Source: Alistipes sp. (lineage in GTDB: Bacteria > Bacteroidota > Bacteroidia > Bacteroidales > Rikenellaceae). From it: a DNA stretch of 64,000 nt. Under the pieces are notes generated by a model that was given only the letters and a program-made list of their open reading frames with translations, was not told the DNA's origin and did no database searches. The translations under genes were made by a program, and so were the position numbers. Positions 19,584 through 28,765 of this stretch are shown piece by piece (the first letter of the stretch is position 1; every line of letters starts with the position of its first letter). The stretch lies in NCBI GenBank assembly GCA_017463615.1, contig JAFTOU010000020.1:1-64000 (forward strand), given 5' to 3'.

Positions 19584-21443
19584 TTACGCTAATTTCTGTT
19601 GTATATCATCCAGTGTGATAAATGTAATAATGTTCTTACCGGTAGGGGAGTGCTGGTAATCTTTACACTCCACAAGCTGCTCGGCAATGGTCTGAGCCTC
19701 CGCTTGCGAGTACTGTGTGCGCCTTGCCGCCTCGCTCTGAGCAAGGGTTAGCGCCATACTCTGGCGTCGCATATCCTCCACATCGTGCGGCAGGGCAAGG
19801 CTCTGCAGCAGCTGGTATATCGCCACATCCACACCCTCGGCGCTGATGTCGGAAGGTATGCCATTGACATCTATAACTCCACCCGCGTGCATCGTAATGT
19901 CAAAGCCGAGGGCTGCAAAGTCTACCATCCACTCCTCAAGCAGCGAGTACTCCGCCTCCGAGAGTGTCAGGCTCTGCGGAAAGAGTAGCTGCTGCGATGC
20001 ACTCTTGCCACCGCTCAGCGTTGCGTAGTAGTGGTCAAAGAGTATTCGCTCGCGCGCCCTTGTAAGGTCTAAGGCGCAGAGTACGCCACCAACCATCATA
20101 GAGGCGTAGCGACGACCGATGTAGTGCACCGCGCTGATAGATGTATCTACGCTTGACTCAAGCTCCATATACTGCTCTGCAGGCTCGGAGTCTATATAGT
20201 CAAAGTCCGCAGCATCATCACCTGCCGAGACTATCGGCATGGCGAAGTCCTGACCGCTGTTGCGACTCTCAAACTCCTGCATAGTGTCGTAGAATGCACC
20301 CTTTGTTGGACGGGAGGTACTCTGCTCCGTGTCCGTTGCAAAGGGGTTGTAGTTGTCGTTGGTGGTCGCCTTTGGCATCTGATACTCTATGCCCGTAGTG
20401 GCTACGGGGATATCTATCAGATCGTCGTTGTCAAAGTCCATCATCGGCACCGAGCCAGTCTTTGCCAGCGTCTCGCGCACGGCGGCGTTGATAATCTGCC
20501 AGATGGCATCTGTGTCGGCAAAGCGCACCTCAATCTTCTGCGCGTGCACATTCACATCTACACGCTCAGGGTCTACGGTGAGGTAGATGAAGAACGATGG
20601 CTGCGAGCCGTTAGGTATCAGGTGCTCGTAGGCCTTCGCTACGGCTTTGTTCAGATATGGCGACTTGAAGTAGCGGCCATTGACAAACATATACTGGTCG
20701 GGGCGCACCTTAGCCGACGAGGCGCGGCAGACATAACCCTCCACCTTGGCGATAGAGGTCTCTACGCCCACCTCCAGCATACTCTTCTTTGCCGAAACAC
20801 CTACAATGCCGATGATACGCTCCAGGAGCGATGAGCTGTGGAGCGAGTATATCTGCGAGCGGTCGGAGAGTAGCTCCATAGCCACCTCGGGGTGACAGAG
20901 CGCTACACGACGAAACTCGGTCTTAATCATATTTGGCAGCTGCGACTGACGCTCGTCAATAAACTTGCGACGACCCGGAGTGTTGTAGAATATGTTTCGT
21001 ACAACAAACTGCGAGCCTACGGGTGCAGCTACGGGGCTCTGCGAGACAAACTCACCACCCGACATAATCACCTTAGTGCCAATCTCAGCATCCGCCTGGC
21101 GGGTGGTAAGCTCCACCTGCGCAATGGAGGCGATAGATGCCAACGCCTCGCCGCGGAAACCGAAGGTGTGCAGGTCGTAGATGTCGTCCAGCTCCTTGAT
21201 TTTACTCGTTGCGTGGCACTCAAACGCCATGCGGGCATCTGTTGGCGACATACCGCAACCGTTGTCTATAACCTGTATAAGGTCACGACCGCCATTTACG
21301 AAGTTTACAGTAACCTTCGTAGCACCAGCATCAATGGCGTTCTCCATCATCTCCTTGATAGCCGATGATGGGTACTCCACAACCTCTCCAGCCTTAATCT
21401 GGTTGGAGATAATCTCAGGTAGTAGTCTTATACGGTCTGCCAT
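19584..21443 (-). CDS. mutL: DNA mismatch repair protein MutL
   Basis: GHKL ATPase that couples mismatch recognition by MutS to strand incision. The N-terminal motifs are intact: MENAIDAGAT, DNGCGM and TFGFRGEALASI, followed by the transducer domain. The C-terminal domain should carry the endonuclease metal motif DQHA(X)2E(X)4E when active. Here the aligned segment near 455-470 is D-L-T-R-A-R-E-R-I-L-F-D, lacking Q, H and the last Glu. It is 619 residues long. Its start lies 6 bp after the small membrane-protein gene downstream of dnaJ. Confidence 0.96.
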   Translation of the reverse strand: MADRIRLLPEIISNQIKAGEVVEYPSSAIKEMMENAIDAGATKVTVNFVNGGRDLIQVIDNGCGMSPTDARMAFECHATSKIKELDDIYDLHTFGFRGEALASIASIAQVELTTRQADAEIGTKVIMSGGEFVSQSPVAAPVGSQFVVRNIFYNTPGRRKFIDERQSQLPNMIKTEFRRVALCHPEVAMELLSDRSQIYSLHSSSLLERIIGIVGVSAKKSMLEVGVETSIAKVEGYVCRASSAKVRPDQYMFVNGRYFKSPYLNKAVAKAYEHLIPNGSQPSFFIYLTVDPERVDVNVHAQKIEVRFADTDAIWQIINAAVRETLAKTGSVPMMDFDNDDLIDIPVATTGIEYQMPKATTNDNYNPFATDTEQSTSRPTKGAFYDTMQEFESRNSGQDFAMPIVSAGDDAADFDYIDSEPAEQYMELESSVDTSISAVHYIGRRYASMMVGGVLCALDLTRARERILFDHYYATLSGGKSASQQLLFPQSLTLSEAEYSLLEEWMVDFAALGFDITMHAGGVIDVNGIPSDISAEGVDVAIYQLLQSLALPHDVEDMRRQSMALTLAQSEAARRTQYSQAEAQTIAEQLVECKDYQHSPTGKNIITFITLDDIQQKLA

Positions 21444-21449
21444 AACTCG

Positions 21450-21860
21450 TTACTCCTCTTGATAGTCGTTTGGAACAATGGTAATCGGAGCATAAGGGTT
21501 GAAAACCTCGCTCTCCAGCTCCGCCTGACGAACCTCAGGGTTGCTCTGCTTGCCAGCCATGGTGATGATGTTGGCAATACGCGGAACAAGCATATAGGCA
21601 ATAAGTACGACAATGGCTACGCCAAAGACGAACAGTGCACGCGGTGTGCCGTTAGACTGCTTCTGCTGCTCCTTACGCTCGGCACGCGCCTCCCTAACGG
21701 TGCGGATATACTTACCCGGAGTGTATGGGGTAGTGTCGTCTACAGACTCACCCCTCAGCTCACGACGACGCTGCTCGCGACGCTCCTTCTCGGGGTCGTA
21801 GTAGCGCGGTATGTAGTTGAACTGGTTTGCTCGTCTCTTAACTGGAGAAAATAGTCCCAT
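21450..21860 (-). CDS. Conserved hypothetical single-pass membrane protein
   Basis: I do not recognise a characterised family. It has 136 residues: a very basic and acidic N-terminal half (KERREQRRRELRGES, AERKEQQKQ), one transmembrane segment at about 75-96, and a C-terminal tail ending near NPYAPITIVPNDYQEE. The charge pattern suggests N-in, C-out topology. It sits 6 bp from both dnaJ and mutL, so it is part of the operon, but nothing in it points to a chaperone or repair role. Confidence 0.75.
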   Translation of the reverse strand: MGLFSPVKRRANQFNYIPRYYDPEKERREQRRRELRGESVDDTTPYTPGKYIRTVREARAERKEQQKQSNGTPRALFVFGVAIVVLIAYMLVPRIANIITMAGKQSNPEVRQAELESEVFNPYAPITIVPNDYQEE

Positions 21861-21866
21861 AATCTG

Positions 21867-23027
21867 TTAGTTAAAAAAGTCCTTCATTCGCTCAAAGATG
21901 TTCTGCTTGCTCGTCTTCTCAGGGTTGCGGAAGTGTGGCTGCTGCGAGAGCTTCTTGATAAGCTCCTTCTCCTCGCTGTTGAGCGAAGCAGGTATAGCTA
22001 TATCCACCACAACAAGCAGGTCGCCCGTGCCGCTATAGTTGCCGTAGCTGTTGATAGACGGCAGACCCTTGCCACGCAGACGAAGCACCTTGCCCGCCTG
22101 AGTACCTGCGGCGATGTTTATCTTCGCCTTGCCAGTAATTGTCGGAACCTCTACCTCGCCACCGATAAGAGCTGTAGTTACAGGAATTGTAAGGTTGTGG
22201 ATAAGGTTTGCACCGTCGCGGATAAAGCGTGGGTCTGCCTGCTCCTCAATAACTACGAGCAGGTCGCCATTTACGCCGCCCTGACGAGCCGCATTGCCCT
22301 TGCCCGAGACGGTAATCATCATACCCTCGGCAACACCTGCAGGGATGTTGAACTCTACAACCTCGCTGCTCTTTACCGTACCCTCGCCCGAACACTTGCT
22401 ACACTTATCCTTAATCACAGTGCCCTGGCCGCCACAAGTAGGACATACGGTCTGCGACTGCATACGACCGAAGATGGTGTTCTGCACCTGGAAGACCACA
22501 CCCTGACCGTTACAGTTAGAGCAGGTTACTCGTGCTGCGCCATCCTTTGCGCCCGTACCGTTACAAGCATCGCAGGCGATATTCTTGTTAATCTTGAGCT
22601 TCTTTGTAACGCCATTTGCAATCTCCTCCAGCGTAAGGCTTACGCGAACACGGATGTCCGAGCCGCGGTTTGTGCGCTGACGAGCCCTGCCGCCACCGCT
22701 AAAGCCACCACCGAAGCCGAAGATATCGCCAAACTGGGCGAAGATATCCTCCATGCTAAAGCCGCCACCGCCAAAGCCTCCGAAGCCACCACCGGCAGCA
22801 CCATCCATACCTGCGTGGCCAAACTGGTCGTAGCGGGCACGCTTGTCGGGGTTGGAGAGTACATCGTAGGCCTCTGCAGCCTCCTTAAACTTCTCCTCCG
22901 CCTCCTTATTATCTGGGTTGCGGTCGGGGTGATACTTTAGCGCCGTCTTGCGGTACGCCTTCTTTATATCCTCAGCGCTTGCGCCCTTCTCTATGCCAAG
23001 CACCTCATAGTAATCTCTCTTTGCCAT
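21867..23027 (-). CDS. dnaJ: Chaperone DnaJ (Hsp40)
   Basis: Stimulates DnaK ATPase and delivers unfolded clients. The J domain (1-70) has HPD in YHPDRNPD. A Gly/Phe-rich linker follows (about 72-115), then the zinc domain with four CxxCxGxG repeats: [24 protein letters not shown] and CSKCSGEG. The C-terminal substrate-binding domains complete a class I DnaJ of 386 residues. It is encoded 3 bp after grpE. dnaK is not in the window. Confidence 0.98.
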   Translation of the reverse strand: MAKRDYYEVLGIEKGASAEDIKKAYRKTALKYHPDRNPDNKEAEEKFKEAAEAYDVLSNPDKRARYDQFGHAGMDGAAGGGFGGFGGGGFSMEDIFAQFGDIFGFGGGFSGGGRARQRTNRGSDIRVRVSLTLEEIANGVTKKLKINKNIACDACNGTGAKDGAARVTCSNCNGQGVVFQVQNTIFGRMQSQTVCPTCGGQGTVIKDKCSKCSGEGTVKSSEVVEFNIPAGVAEGMMITVSGKGNAARQGGVNGDLLVVIEEQADPRFIRDGANLIHNLTIPVTTALIGGEVEVPTITGKAKINIAAGTQAGKVLRLRGKGLPSINSYGNYSGTGDLLVVVDIAIPASLNSEEKELIKKLSQQPHFRNPEKTSKQNIFERMKDFFN

Positions 23028-23030
23028 AAC

Positions 23031-23609
23031 TTACTCTCCTACAACTACTTTTGCAAAACGAAGCACCTTCTCGCCGAGCATATAACCACGCTCAATGACA
23101 TCTATAACCTTGCCACGCATCTCGTCGCCAGCGGCAAAGCGGGCAACAGCCTCGTGCAAATTCTCGTCAAACTGCGCACCCATAGCCTCAATCTCCACCA
23201 CGCGCTGCTGGCGCAGAGTGTCAATAAACTTCTGAACTACAAGACGCTCGCCCTCGCGCAGAGCTGCAATGTCGTCGCTCTTCTCAGAGGCTGCCGTAGC
23301 ACGCTGCATATCGTCCAGAACTGGGAGGATAGCCTTCAGTACATCGCTACCACCACTCTGCACAAGCTCCATCTTCTCGCGAAGGGTACGCTTGCGGAAG
23401 TTGTCAAACTCTGCCTGCAGGCGGATATACTGGTCCTTCCAGTCAATCTGCTCCTCGGCTGGTTTCTGCTCTGCCATTGTGTCAGAGGCTGTATCCTGCT
23501 GCTCTGACATATTGTCAGCGGCATTGTCGGTCTTTGTGGTATCCTGCTCTGCGGCAGTCTGCTGTGTCTGGTCTTTAATCTCCTGAGTGTCAGTGTTTTG
23601 CTGTTTCAT
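23031..23609 (-). CDS. grpE: Nucleotide exchange factor GrpE
   Basis: Releases ADP from DnaK. A Q/T/D-rich N-terminal tail (about 1-50) leads into the long helix (QYIRLQAEFDNFRKRTLREK) and the beta domain ending GYMLGEKVLRFAKVVV, the GrpE signature. I chose MKQQNTDT at 23607-23609. An ATG 60 bp upstream would add MAIRYIFCPYIYQKIKKIRN and nearly touch the lptD stop, and such an extension is not typical. The protein is then 192 residues. Confidence 0.95.
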   Translation of the reverse strand: MKQQNTDTQEIKDQTQQTAAEQDTTKTDNAADNMSEQQDTASDTMAEQKPAEEQIDWKDQYIRLQAEFDNFRKRTLREKMELVQSGGSDVLKAILPVLDDMQRATAASEKSDDIAALREGERLVVQKFIDTLRQQRVVEIEAMGAQFDENLHEAVARFAAGDEMRGKVIDVIERGYMLGEKVLRFAKVVVGE

Positions 23610-23671
23610 ATTTCTAATCTTTTTAATCTTTTGGTATATATAGGGGCAAAAGATGTACCGAATAGCCAACC

Positions 23672-26431
23672 TTAGAATAGGTTGTCGTACATCGATTGAC
23701 TCTTGTCGTACTTCAGGTCGGCAAGCGATGCGGCCTTAACTCCGATGTTGAAGCTCCAGCTGCGGTGCGTACCGAATGGAATCCATACGAAGGACATCTG
23801 CCAACAGTGCAGGTCGCGGGTGATGGATATGGAGGTGGTTGTCAGCTTGCGGTTCTGTATATCAAAACCGGAGGTGAACGAGATACCTGTCTTGGCGCCC
23901 AAGTTCACACTACCGTTGAAACCGATAGTCTGGTTGATATTCTTCTTATATCCCGTAGTGCCGTTGTTGGTATACTGGGCACTGTAGCTGATAACATAGT
24001 TGAAACCGATGTTCCACGGTATTGAGAAGTCGTAGTATGTCTGCGCCATATACCGCCTTCGTAGCGTAGGGTCCATAAGTCCGTAAGGGTCGGAGAATGG
24101 GTTGAAGTACTCTGGCGGGATGGTGTTGATATCGTTTATCGCAGCCTGCGACTTGTCATTTCGCGACTTGAAGGTATATCCGAAGCTCCAGCCCGTGTTC
24201 ATAATTCGGCCAGGCAGACCCTTCGCCCACATCAGCTTGTTTATACGCACACCCTGCGGCGTTACTTGATAAGGGTCAAGGGTCGCCGAGAGGTTGATAC
24301 CGAAGTTGCCGTAGATGGTGGTACGGATAGACATATTGATATTAGACAGACCCAACGAGTCGGCAAGGAAGTTGTACGAGCCGCTGAGCGAGAGGTCGTC
24401 AATAATCTTAATCTTCTTTACGCCCGAGGTGTCGCGCTTGCTGAGCACCTTCATCTCAAGGCTCTGCTTGAGCGAGAAGTTGATAGATGCCGCCGCACCA
24501 CGACCTGGAACACCGTAGGCATTGTCCGAGTATGGCGAGTAGATGGTGTATCCACCCAGCGAGTCGGACTGCACAGCCTTGTAGAAGCCGTACTTCTGAT
24601 TACCGAAGTTAGGCATATACGAAGCACCGATAGATGGGGTTAGCGTATGGCGTACAGCCTGCACCTTGGCGGTCTTCTTCTTCATCTGCCACATACCGTA
24701 GATTGTGGTGTTGAGCGATACCGAGGCGTTGTAGTTGTAGATTCGGTAGAAGCCATACTCTGGGTCAAGTTTATCAATCTGGTTGGTCTGCGGGTTCCAC
24801 TCCTGCATCTGTCGCTTGAAGTACCAGCGCTCGGTGTAGTTGAACGACGGAGTGAGGTTGATATACTTGAACAGTGTAAAGCTGGACGAAACAGGGATAG
24901 AGTGCTCTATACCGTTACGCATGCTCTGCAGAGTCTTTTTAGAGAATATCTCACTCTCGGCAGCCGAGGCGGAGTTGGTCAGCTTACCGGTGTATGTAAA
25001 CGAAATCTTCTCGTACCAGCGCTGCTTACCCACAGCCTCCTTGCGCTTGAATGGGTAGATGCGGGCAACATTGAACACCACATTAGGGAATGTCACCGAT
25101 ATTGCTCTGGTCTGCGAGTTCTGCGAGATACCCAAGTTCATTGAGAGCGAGAATGGAGTACCAGCCCAGCTCTTTGAGTAGGAGATGGAGGAGTTGGTCT
25201 GGGTAGCAAGGATGTCGTTGAGCGATGTTGCCGAGTACTTGCTATATCCACTCGTTGCAAGGTTTACCGAAGCCGAGAATGTAGAGCCAGGGTTCGCCTT
25301 AGGGTCCTGCGAGTGCGTCCACGCTAACTTAAAGTTGTTCTGCTTGATGTAGTCTGGCTCGCCCTTGTCACCCGTCTTGACACTTGAGAAGTCAAAGTTT
25401 ACACTTCCCGAGTACTTGTATCGCTTGACATAGCGCGACGAAGCATTTACCTCCCACGAACCGAGGGTGTAGAAACCTCCCGTTATGGCAAGGTCCATGT
25501 GCTGGCTGAGGATGAAGTAGTAACCCAATCCACGCAGGAAGAAGCCTCGCGACGCATCCTCACCGTATGTAGGCATCAGCAGACCCGACTTAGCACCCGA
25601 GCTGATAGGGAAGAAACCCTCTGGGATACAGAGCGGATAGATAGGCACATCCTCCATTACAAGGTACGCAGGGCCGGTGATAATCTTCTTGCCAGGGATA
25701 ACCTTAGCCTTTGTCATGGCAAGGTAGAAGTGCGGATGGTCTGTATGGTCGCAGGTGGTGTACTTACCGTGCTGGATGTTGATAGAGTTGTCCGGCTGCT
25801 TCTTGATTCGTCCACCCACAAGCCATCCGTCGCCCTGCTGTGTTGCAACGCCACGAATCAACGCCTTCTCGGAGTCAAAGTTGTAGGTGATAGTATCCAT
25901 TGTGTAGCTGCCACCACCGTCGGCAAATATAGGCTGAGTCTTTGTCGCCTTGCCATCCACTGTGTCGGGCTTTCCGTAGGCGAAAATCTCCTTGGTATTC
26001 ATATCAATACGCATAAAGTCCGCCTTGAGCGACTTGTCGGCGTAGGTGATATCGCCCTGATTGTAGATGTAGACCTTGCGGTTTACAATGTCGTAGTAGA
26101 GCGAGTCGGTATTCTTACCCTCCACCACCTGGTCCAGTCCGCTGCTGCGCTTTGGACGCTGCGTAGAGTCGCGCTTAGGGGTAGCGGTTGTGGCCTGCTG
26201 CTGCGCCTGGCGATTACGACGCGCCTCGCGGGCCTGCTGTGGCGAAGGCACGGAGTCGCGCAGTGGCGAGGCTGCGGGAGCAGTTTGTACTATGGTGTCG
26301 CTTGCCAAAGTGTTCGCCTTGGCAAGAACTTGGCCATCTATACGCTTATCTTGCGCAAATCCGAACATAGATTGCGCTATAAAGAGCGTGACCAGTGGCA
26401 CGATGAGATATTTTAGCCTAATTTGTTTCAA
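23672..26431 (-). CDS. lptD: LPS-assembly outer-membrane protein LptD-like
   Basis: Outer-membrane translocon that inserts LPS/LOS into the outer leaflet. The N-terminal OstA-like domain (about 85-230: KVYIYNQGDITYADKSLKAD, FADGGGSYTMDTITYNFDSE) is followed by a long beta-barrel region to the aromatic C-terminus (SMYDNLF). There is no ATG near the N-terminus. The TTG at 26429-26431 gives a good signal peptide (MKQIRLKYLIVPLV...FGFA-QD). A TTG at 26464 would add 11 residues and run across the divergent promoter. First gene of an eight-gene operon down to yhcH. The start is uncertain, the family is clear. Confidence 0.88.
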   Translation of the reverse strand: MKQIRLKYLIVPLVTLFIAQSMFGFAQDKRIDGQVLAKANTLASDTIVQTAPAASPLRDSVPSPQQAREARRNRQAQQQATTATPKRDSTQRPKRSSGLDQVVEGKNTDSLYYDIVNRKVYIYNQGDITYADKSLKADFMRIDMNTKEIFAYGKPDTVDGKATKTQPIFADGGGSYTMDTITYNFDSEKALIRGVATQQGDGWLVGGRIKKQPDNSINIQHGKYTTCDHTDHPHFYLAMTKAKVIPGKKIITGPAYLVMEDVPIYPLCIPEGFFPISSGAKSGLLMPTYGEDASRGFFLRGLGYYFILSQHMDLAITGGFYTLGSWEVNASSRYVKRYKYSGSVNFDFSSVKTGDKGEPDYIKQNNFKLAWTHSQDPKANPGSTFSASVNLATSGYSKYSATSLNDILATQTNSSISYSKSWAGTPFSLSMNLGISQNSQTRAISVTFPNVVFNVARIYPFKRKEAVGKQRWYEKISFTYTGKLTNSASAAESEIFSKKTLQSMRNGIEHSIPVSSSFTLFKYINLTPSFNYTERWYFKRQMQEWNPQTNQIDKLDPEYGFYRIYNYNASVSLNTTIYGMWQMKKKTAKVQAVRHTLTPSIGASYMPNFGNQKYGFYKAVQSDSLGGYTIYSPYSDNAYGVPGRGAAASINFSLKQSLEMKVLSKRDTSGVKKIKIIDDLSLSGSYNFLADSLGLSNINMSIRTTIYGNFGINLSATLDPYQVTPQGVRINKLMWAKGLPGRIMNTGWSFGYTFKSRNDKSQAAINDINTIPPEYFNPFSDPYGLMDPTLRRRYMAQTYYDFSIPWNIGFNYVISYSAQYTNNGTTGYKKNINQTIGFNGSVNLGAKTGISFTSGFDIQNRKLTTTSISITRDLHCWQMSFVWIPFGTHRSWSFNIGVKAASLADLKYDKSQSMYDNLF

Positions 26432-26449
26432 AAATCCAATAATTTTTAG

Positions 26450-26457
26450 TACCTTTG
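26450..26457 (+). promoter_or_regulatory. -7 box of the amidase operon
   Basis: TACCTTTG matches TAnnTTTG. A TTTG lies at 26422-26425, but the 24-bp spacing is longer than usual. The box lies just upstream of the preferred lptD start, so the two divergent envelope operons share a very compact control region. Confidence 0.55.
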
Positions 26458-26557
26458 CCGGCAAGCCGGCAAAAACGCAAAATAACGCTGTTGTATGCGT
26501 GTGTACGCGTTTTTTCAGCGCGTAAAGATAGTGAAAAAACTCTATAAACCAAAACGA

Positions 26558-27763
26558 ATGAATAGACTTTTAAGTATATTGTTGCTTTTCAGCCTTGCTT
26601 TCTGCTTTGGAGAGGTTAAGGCTCAGGATGCCCAGCAGGGTGTGAAGGTTATCGTCATTGATGCAGGCCATGGCGGTTGCTTCCCTGGTGCGCGCTATGG
26701 TGGCTATGCGGAGAAGAATATCAACCTGCAGATGGCACTCAAGCTCGGCGCTATGATTGAGAAGAATATGCCTCATATAAAGGTTGTCTACACCCGCAAG
26801 ACGGAGAAGCACTTCTCGGAGAATCTGCGCACAGACCTTCAGGCGCGTGCCGATATTGCAAATAAGGCTGGTGGCGACCTGTTTATCTCTATCCACGCCA
26901 ATGCTCACCGCAATACGGGTATTCGTGGCGTTGAGACCCTGATTATGGGAGAGAGCGAGCTGGAGACCAGCGAGAATGAGGCTATCCTCTTTGCAAATAA
27001 TAAGGAGGAGTTCCTTGATATGTCCGATGCAGGTACGGCGGCTATCGTGCGTGCGCATATCCAAAATCTGCAGTTTACCTATGGCGAGTATAGCGAGGTT
27101 ATGGCGCGTCTGGTGCAGAAGCACTACGGCAAGCTCTCGCGCAATAATCGCGGTATTCGCAAGCAGCCTCTGCGTGTGCTATATGCCACCGATATGCCGA
27201 GCATCCTTACCGAGATAGGCTTTATGTCCAACGCTGCGGAGCTGAAGTATATCACCTCCGAGCAGGGTCAGAAGGAGCTTGTTACAGCGCTCTATAACGC
27301 CGTTAAGGAGTATGTGGAGTATGTCCGCAAGAGTGTGCTGGTAGATACCTCTGCCGAGAGTGTGGAGCAGACGCCTGCCCCAAAGCCAGAGCAGAAGCCC
27401 GCTCCAAAACCCGAGCAGAAGCCAGAGAAAAAGCCTGCTCAGAAGCCGCAGGAGCAGCCAAAACCTCAGCCAAAGCCAAAACCACAACCTCAGCAGCAGG
27501 CTAAGTCACAGCAGTCGGCAGTGCGTTATGCGGTGCAGGTTATGGCAAGCAAGAGCGAGGTTAGTGTAAACGACTCCCGCTTTGGCTCATACAAGGGCAA
27601 GGTGCGTCAGGTGAGGGCAGAGGGTGCCTACTCATATAAGTATTGCGTTGGCGACTACGCCGATAGGGCTGCGGCTCAGGCTACGGTAGCCTCGGTGCGC
27701 AAGGTCTTCCCACAGGCATTTGTCATCGCCGTGAAGGATGGTAAAGTGGTAACAAAAAAATAG
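26558..27763 (+). CDS. N-acetylmuramoyl-L-alanine amidase with SPOR domain
   Basis: Periplasmic zinc amidase that cuts the stem peptide from MurNAc, generally at the division site. Signal peptide MNRLLSILLLFSLAFCFGEV ends near KA-Q. The Amidase_3 domain (about 28-255) has VIDAGHGG, the zinc Glu in GYAEKNINL, SIHANAH and LTEIGFMSN. A proline/lysine/glutamine-rich linker (about 265-325) leads to a C-terminal SPOR domain (about 325-400), which binds denuded septal glycan. I chose the ATG at 26558 because it opens the signal peptide. It leads a five-gene plus-strand operon. Confidence 0.94.
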   Translation: MNRLLSILLLFSLAFCFGEVKAQDAQQGVKVIVIDAGHGGCFPGARYGGYAEKNINLQMALKLGAMIEKNMPHIKVVYTRKTEKHFSENLRTDLQARADIANKAGGDLFISIHANAHRNTGIRGVETLIMGESELETSENEAILFANNKEEFLDMSDAGTAAIVRAHIQNLQFTYGEYSEVMARLVQKHYGKLSRNNRGIRKQPLRVLYATDMPSILTEIGFMSNAAELKYITSEQGQKELVTALYNAVKEYVEYVRKSVLVDTSAESVEQTPAPKPEQKPAPKPEQKPEKKPAQKPQEQPKPQPKPKPQPQQQAKSQQSAVRYAVQVMASKSEVSVNDSRFGSYKGKVRQVRAEGAYSYKYCVGDYADRAAAQATVASVRKVFPQAFVIAVKDGKVVTKK

Positions 27764-27790
27764 AAAAATAGTAACGAAAAAGTAATAGAG

Positions 27791-28756
27791 ATGAAATTTA
27801 AGAAAGAGGTAAAGATTGGAATTTACGCATTGTTGATTTTCTTCGGCTCTTGGGCCGGTATTCGCTTTTTGAGCGGCGCAGATATCTTTGGACGCAGTAA
27901 TGCCTACTACGCATATTACGACAACGCAAGTGGTCTGCAGGTGGCATCGCAGGTGGTTATTCGCGGTGTGAAGGTGGGTCAGGTATCTGCCGTGGGCATC
28001 TACGACCAGGACCCTACGAAGGTTGAGGTAGAGCTTGCAATATCTAAGGACTACAAGATTCCGACTGACTCTAAGGCCAAGATTTTCAGCGCAGGTCTTA
28101 TGGGTGGTCAGGCGATAGAGATTGTTGTCGGTACCGCCGATACATTTGTTGAGAAGGGCGGCACTATCACCTCGCAGGTTGAGGCTGGTATGTTTGATAT
28201 GCTGGCAACCGAGTTTGGTGATATTAAGGAGAAGCTCGTTGTTATGGTGGATAACATCAACACCACTCTGGGTACGCTCAACCACCTTGTGGATAGCAAT
28301 AACGCCAACATTTCGTCGGCCGTTTCGCACCTCAATGGTCTGCTTGCAGAGCTTCGTAACTCACAGATTGTTGAGAACTTAGACTCATTCACCGGCACGC
28401 TCAAGGATAACGGTCAGAAGATTGACAGCATTGTTACCAATGTAAACAACCTCACCGCTTCGCTTGACGAGCAGCAGATGGCCGTAAAGCTCACCGAGGC
28501 TGTGGATAACCTGAGCGCGCTGCTGGCTAAGTTCAATAGCACCGAGGGTACTGTCGGTAGCCTTGTGAACGATAAGGAGCTCTATGCAAACCTCACTCAG
28601 GCATCTGAGAACCTCTCGGCTCTGCTGGGTGATTTGAAGGAGAATCCGGGTAGATATGTACACTTCTCGCTCTTCGGTAGCGACGAGGCTAAGGCCGAGA
28701 AGAAGGCCGCTAAGGCAGCCAAGAAGGCGGCTAAGGCGGAGCAGGCAGCAGAATAA
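27791..28756 (+). CDS. MlaD/MCE-family lipid transport protein
   Basis: MCE proteins bind lipid in the periplasm and work with an ABC transporter to move phospholipids between membranes. One N-terminal transmembrane helix (about 7-26, IGIYALLIFFGSWAGIRF) anchors the MCE domain (about 38-120: NASGLQVASQVVIRGVKVGQ, GLMGGQAIEIV). A long helical region follows (about 125-290), and a Lys/Ala-rich tail ends the protein. It is 321 residues long. No MlaE or MlaF genes adjoin it here. It is encoded 27 bp after the amidase. Confidence 0.9.
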   Translation: MKFKKEVKIGIYALLIFFGSWAGIRFLSGADIFGRSNAYYAYYDNASGLQVASQVVIRGVKVGQVSAVGIYDQDPTKVEVELAISKDYKIPTDSKAKIFSAGLMGGQAIEIVVGTADTFVEKGGTITSQVEAGMFDMLATEFGDIKEKLVVMVDNINTTLGTLNHLVDSNNANISSAVSHLNGLLAELRNSQIVENLDSFTGTLKDNGQKIDSIVTNVNNLTASLDEQQMAVKLTEAVDNLSALLAKFNSTEGTVGSLVNDKELYANLTQASENLSALLGDLKENPGRYVHFSLFGSDEAKAEKKAAKAAKKAAKAEQAAE

Positions 28757-28765
28757 TAGCATCCT

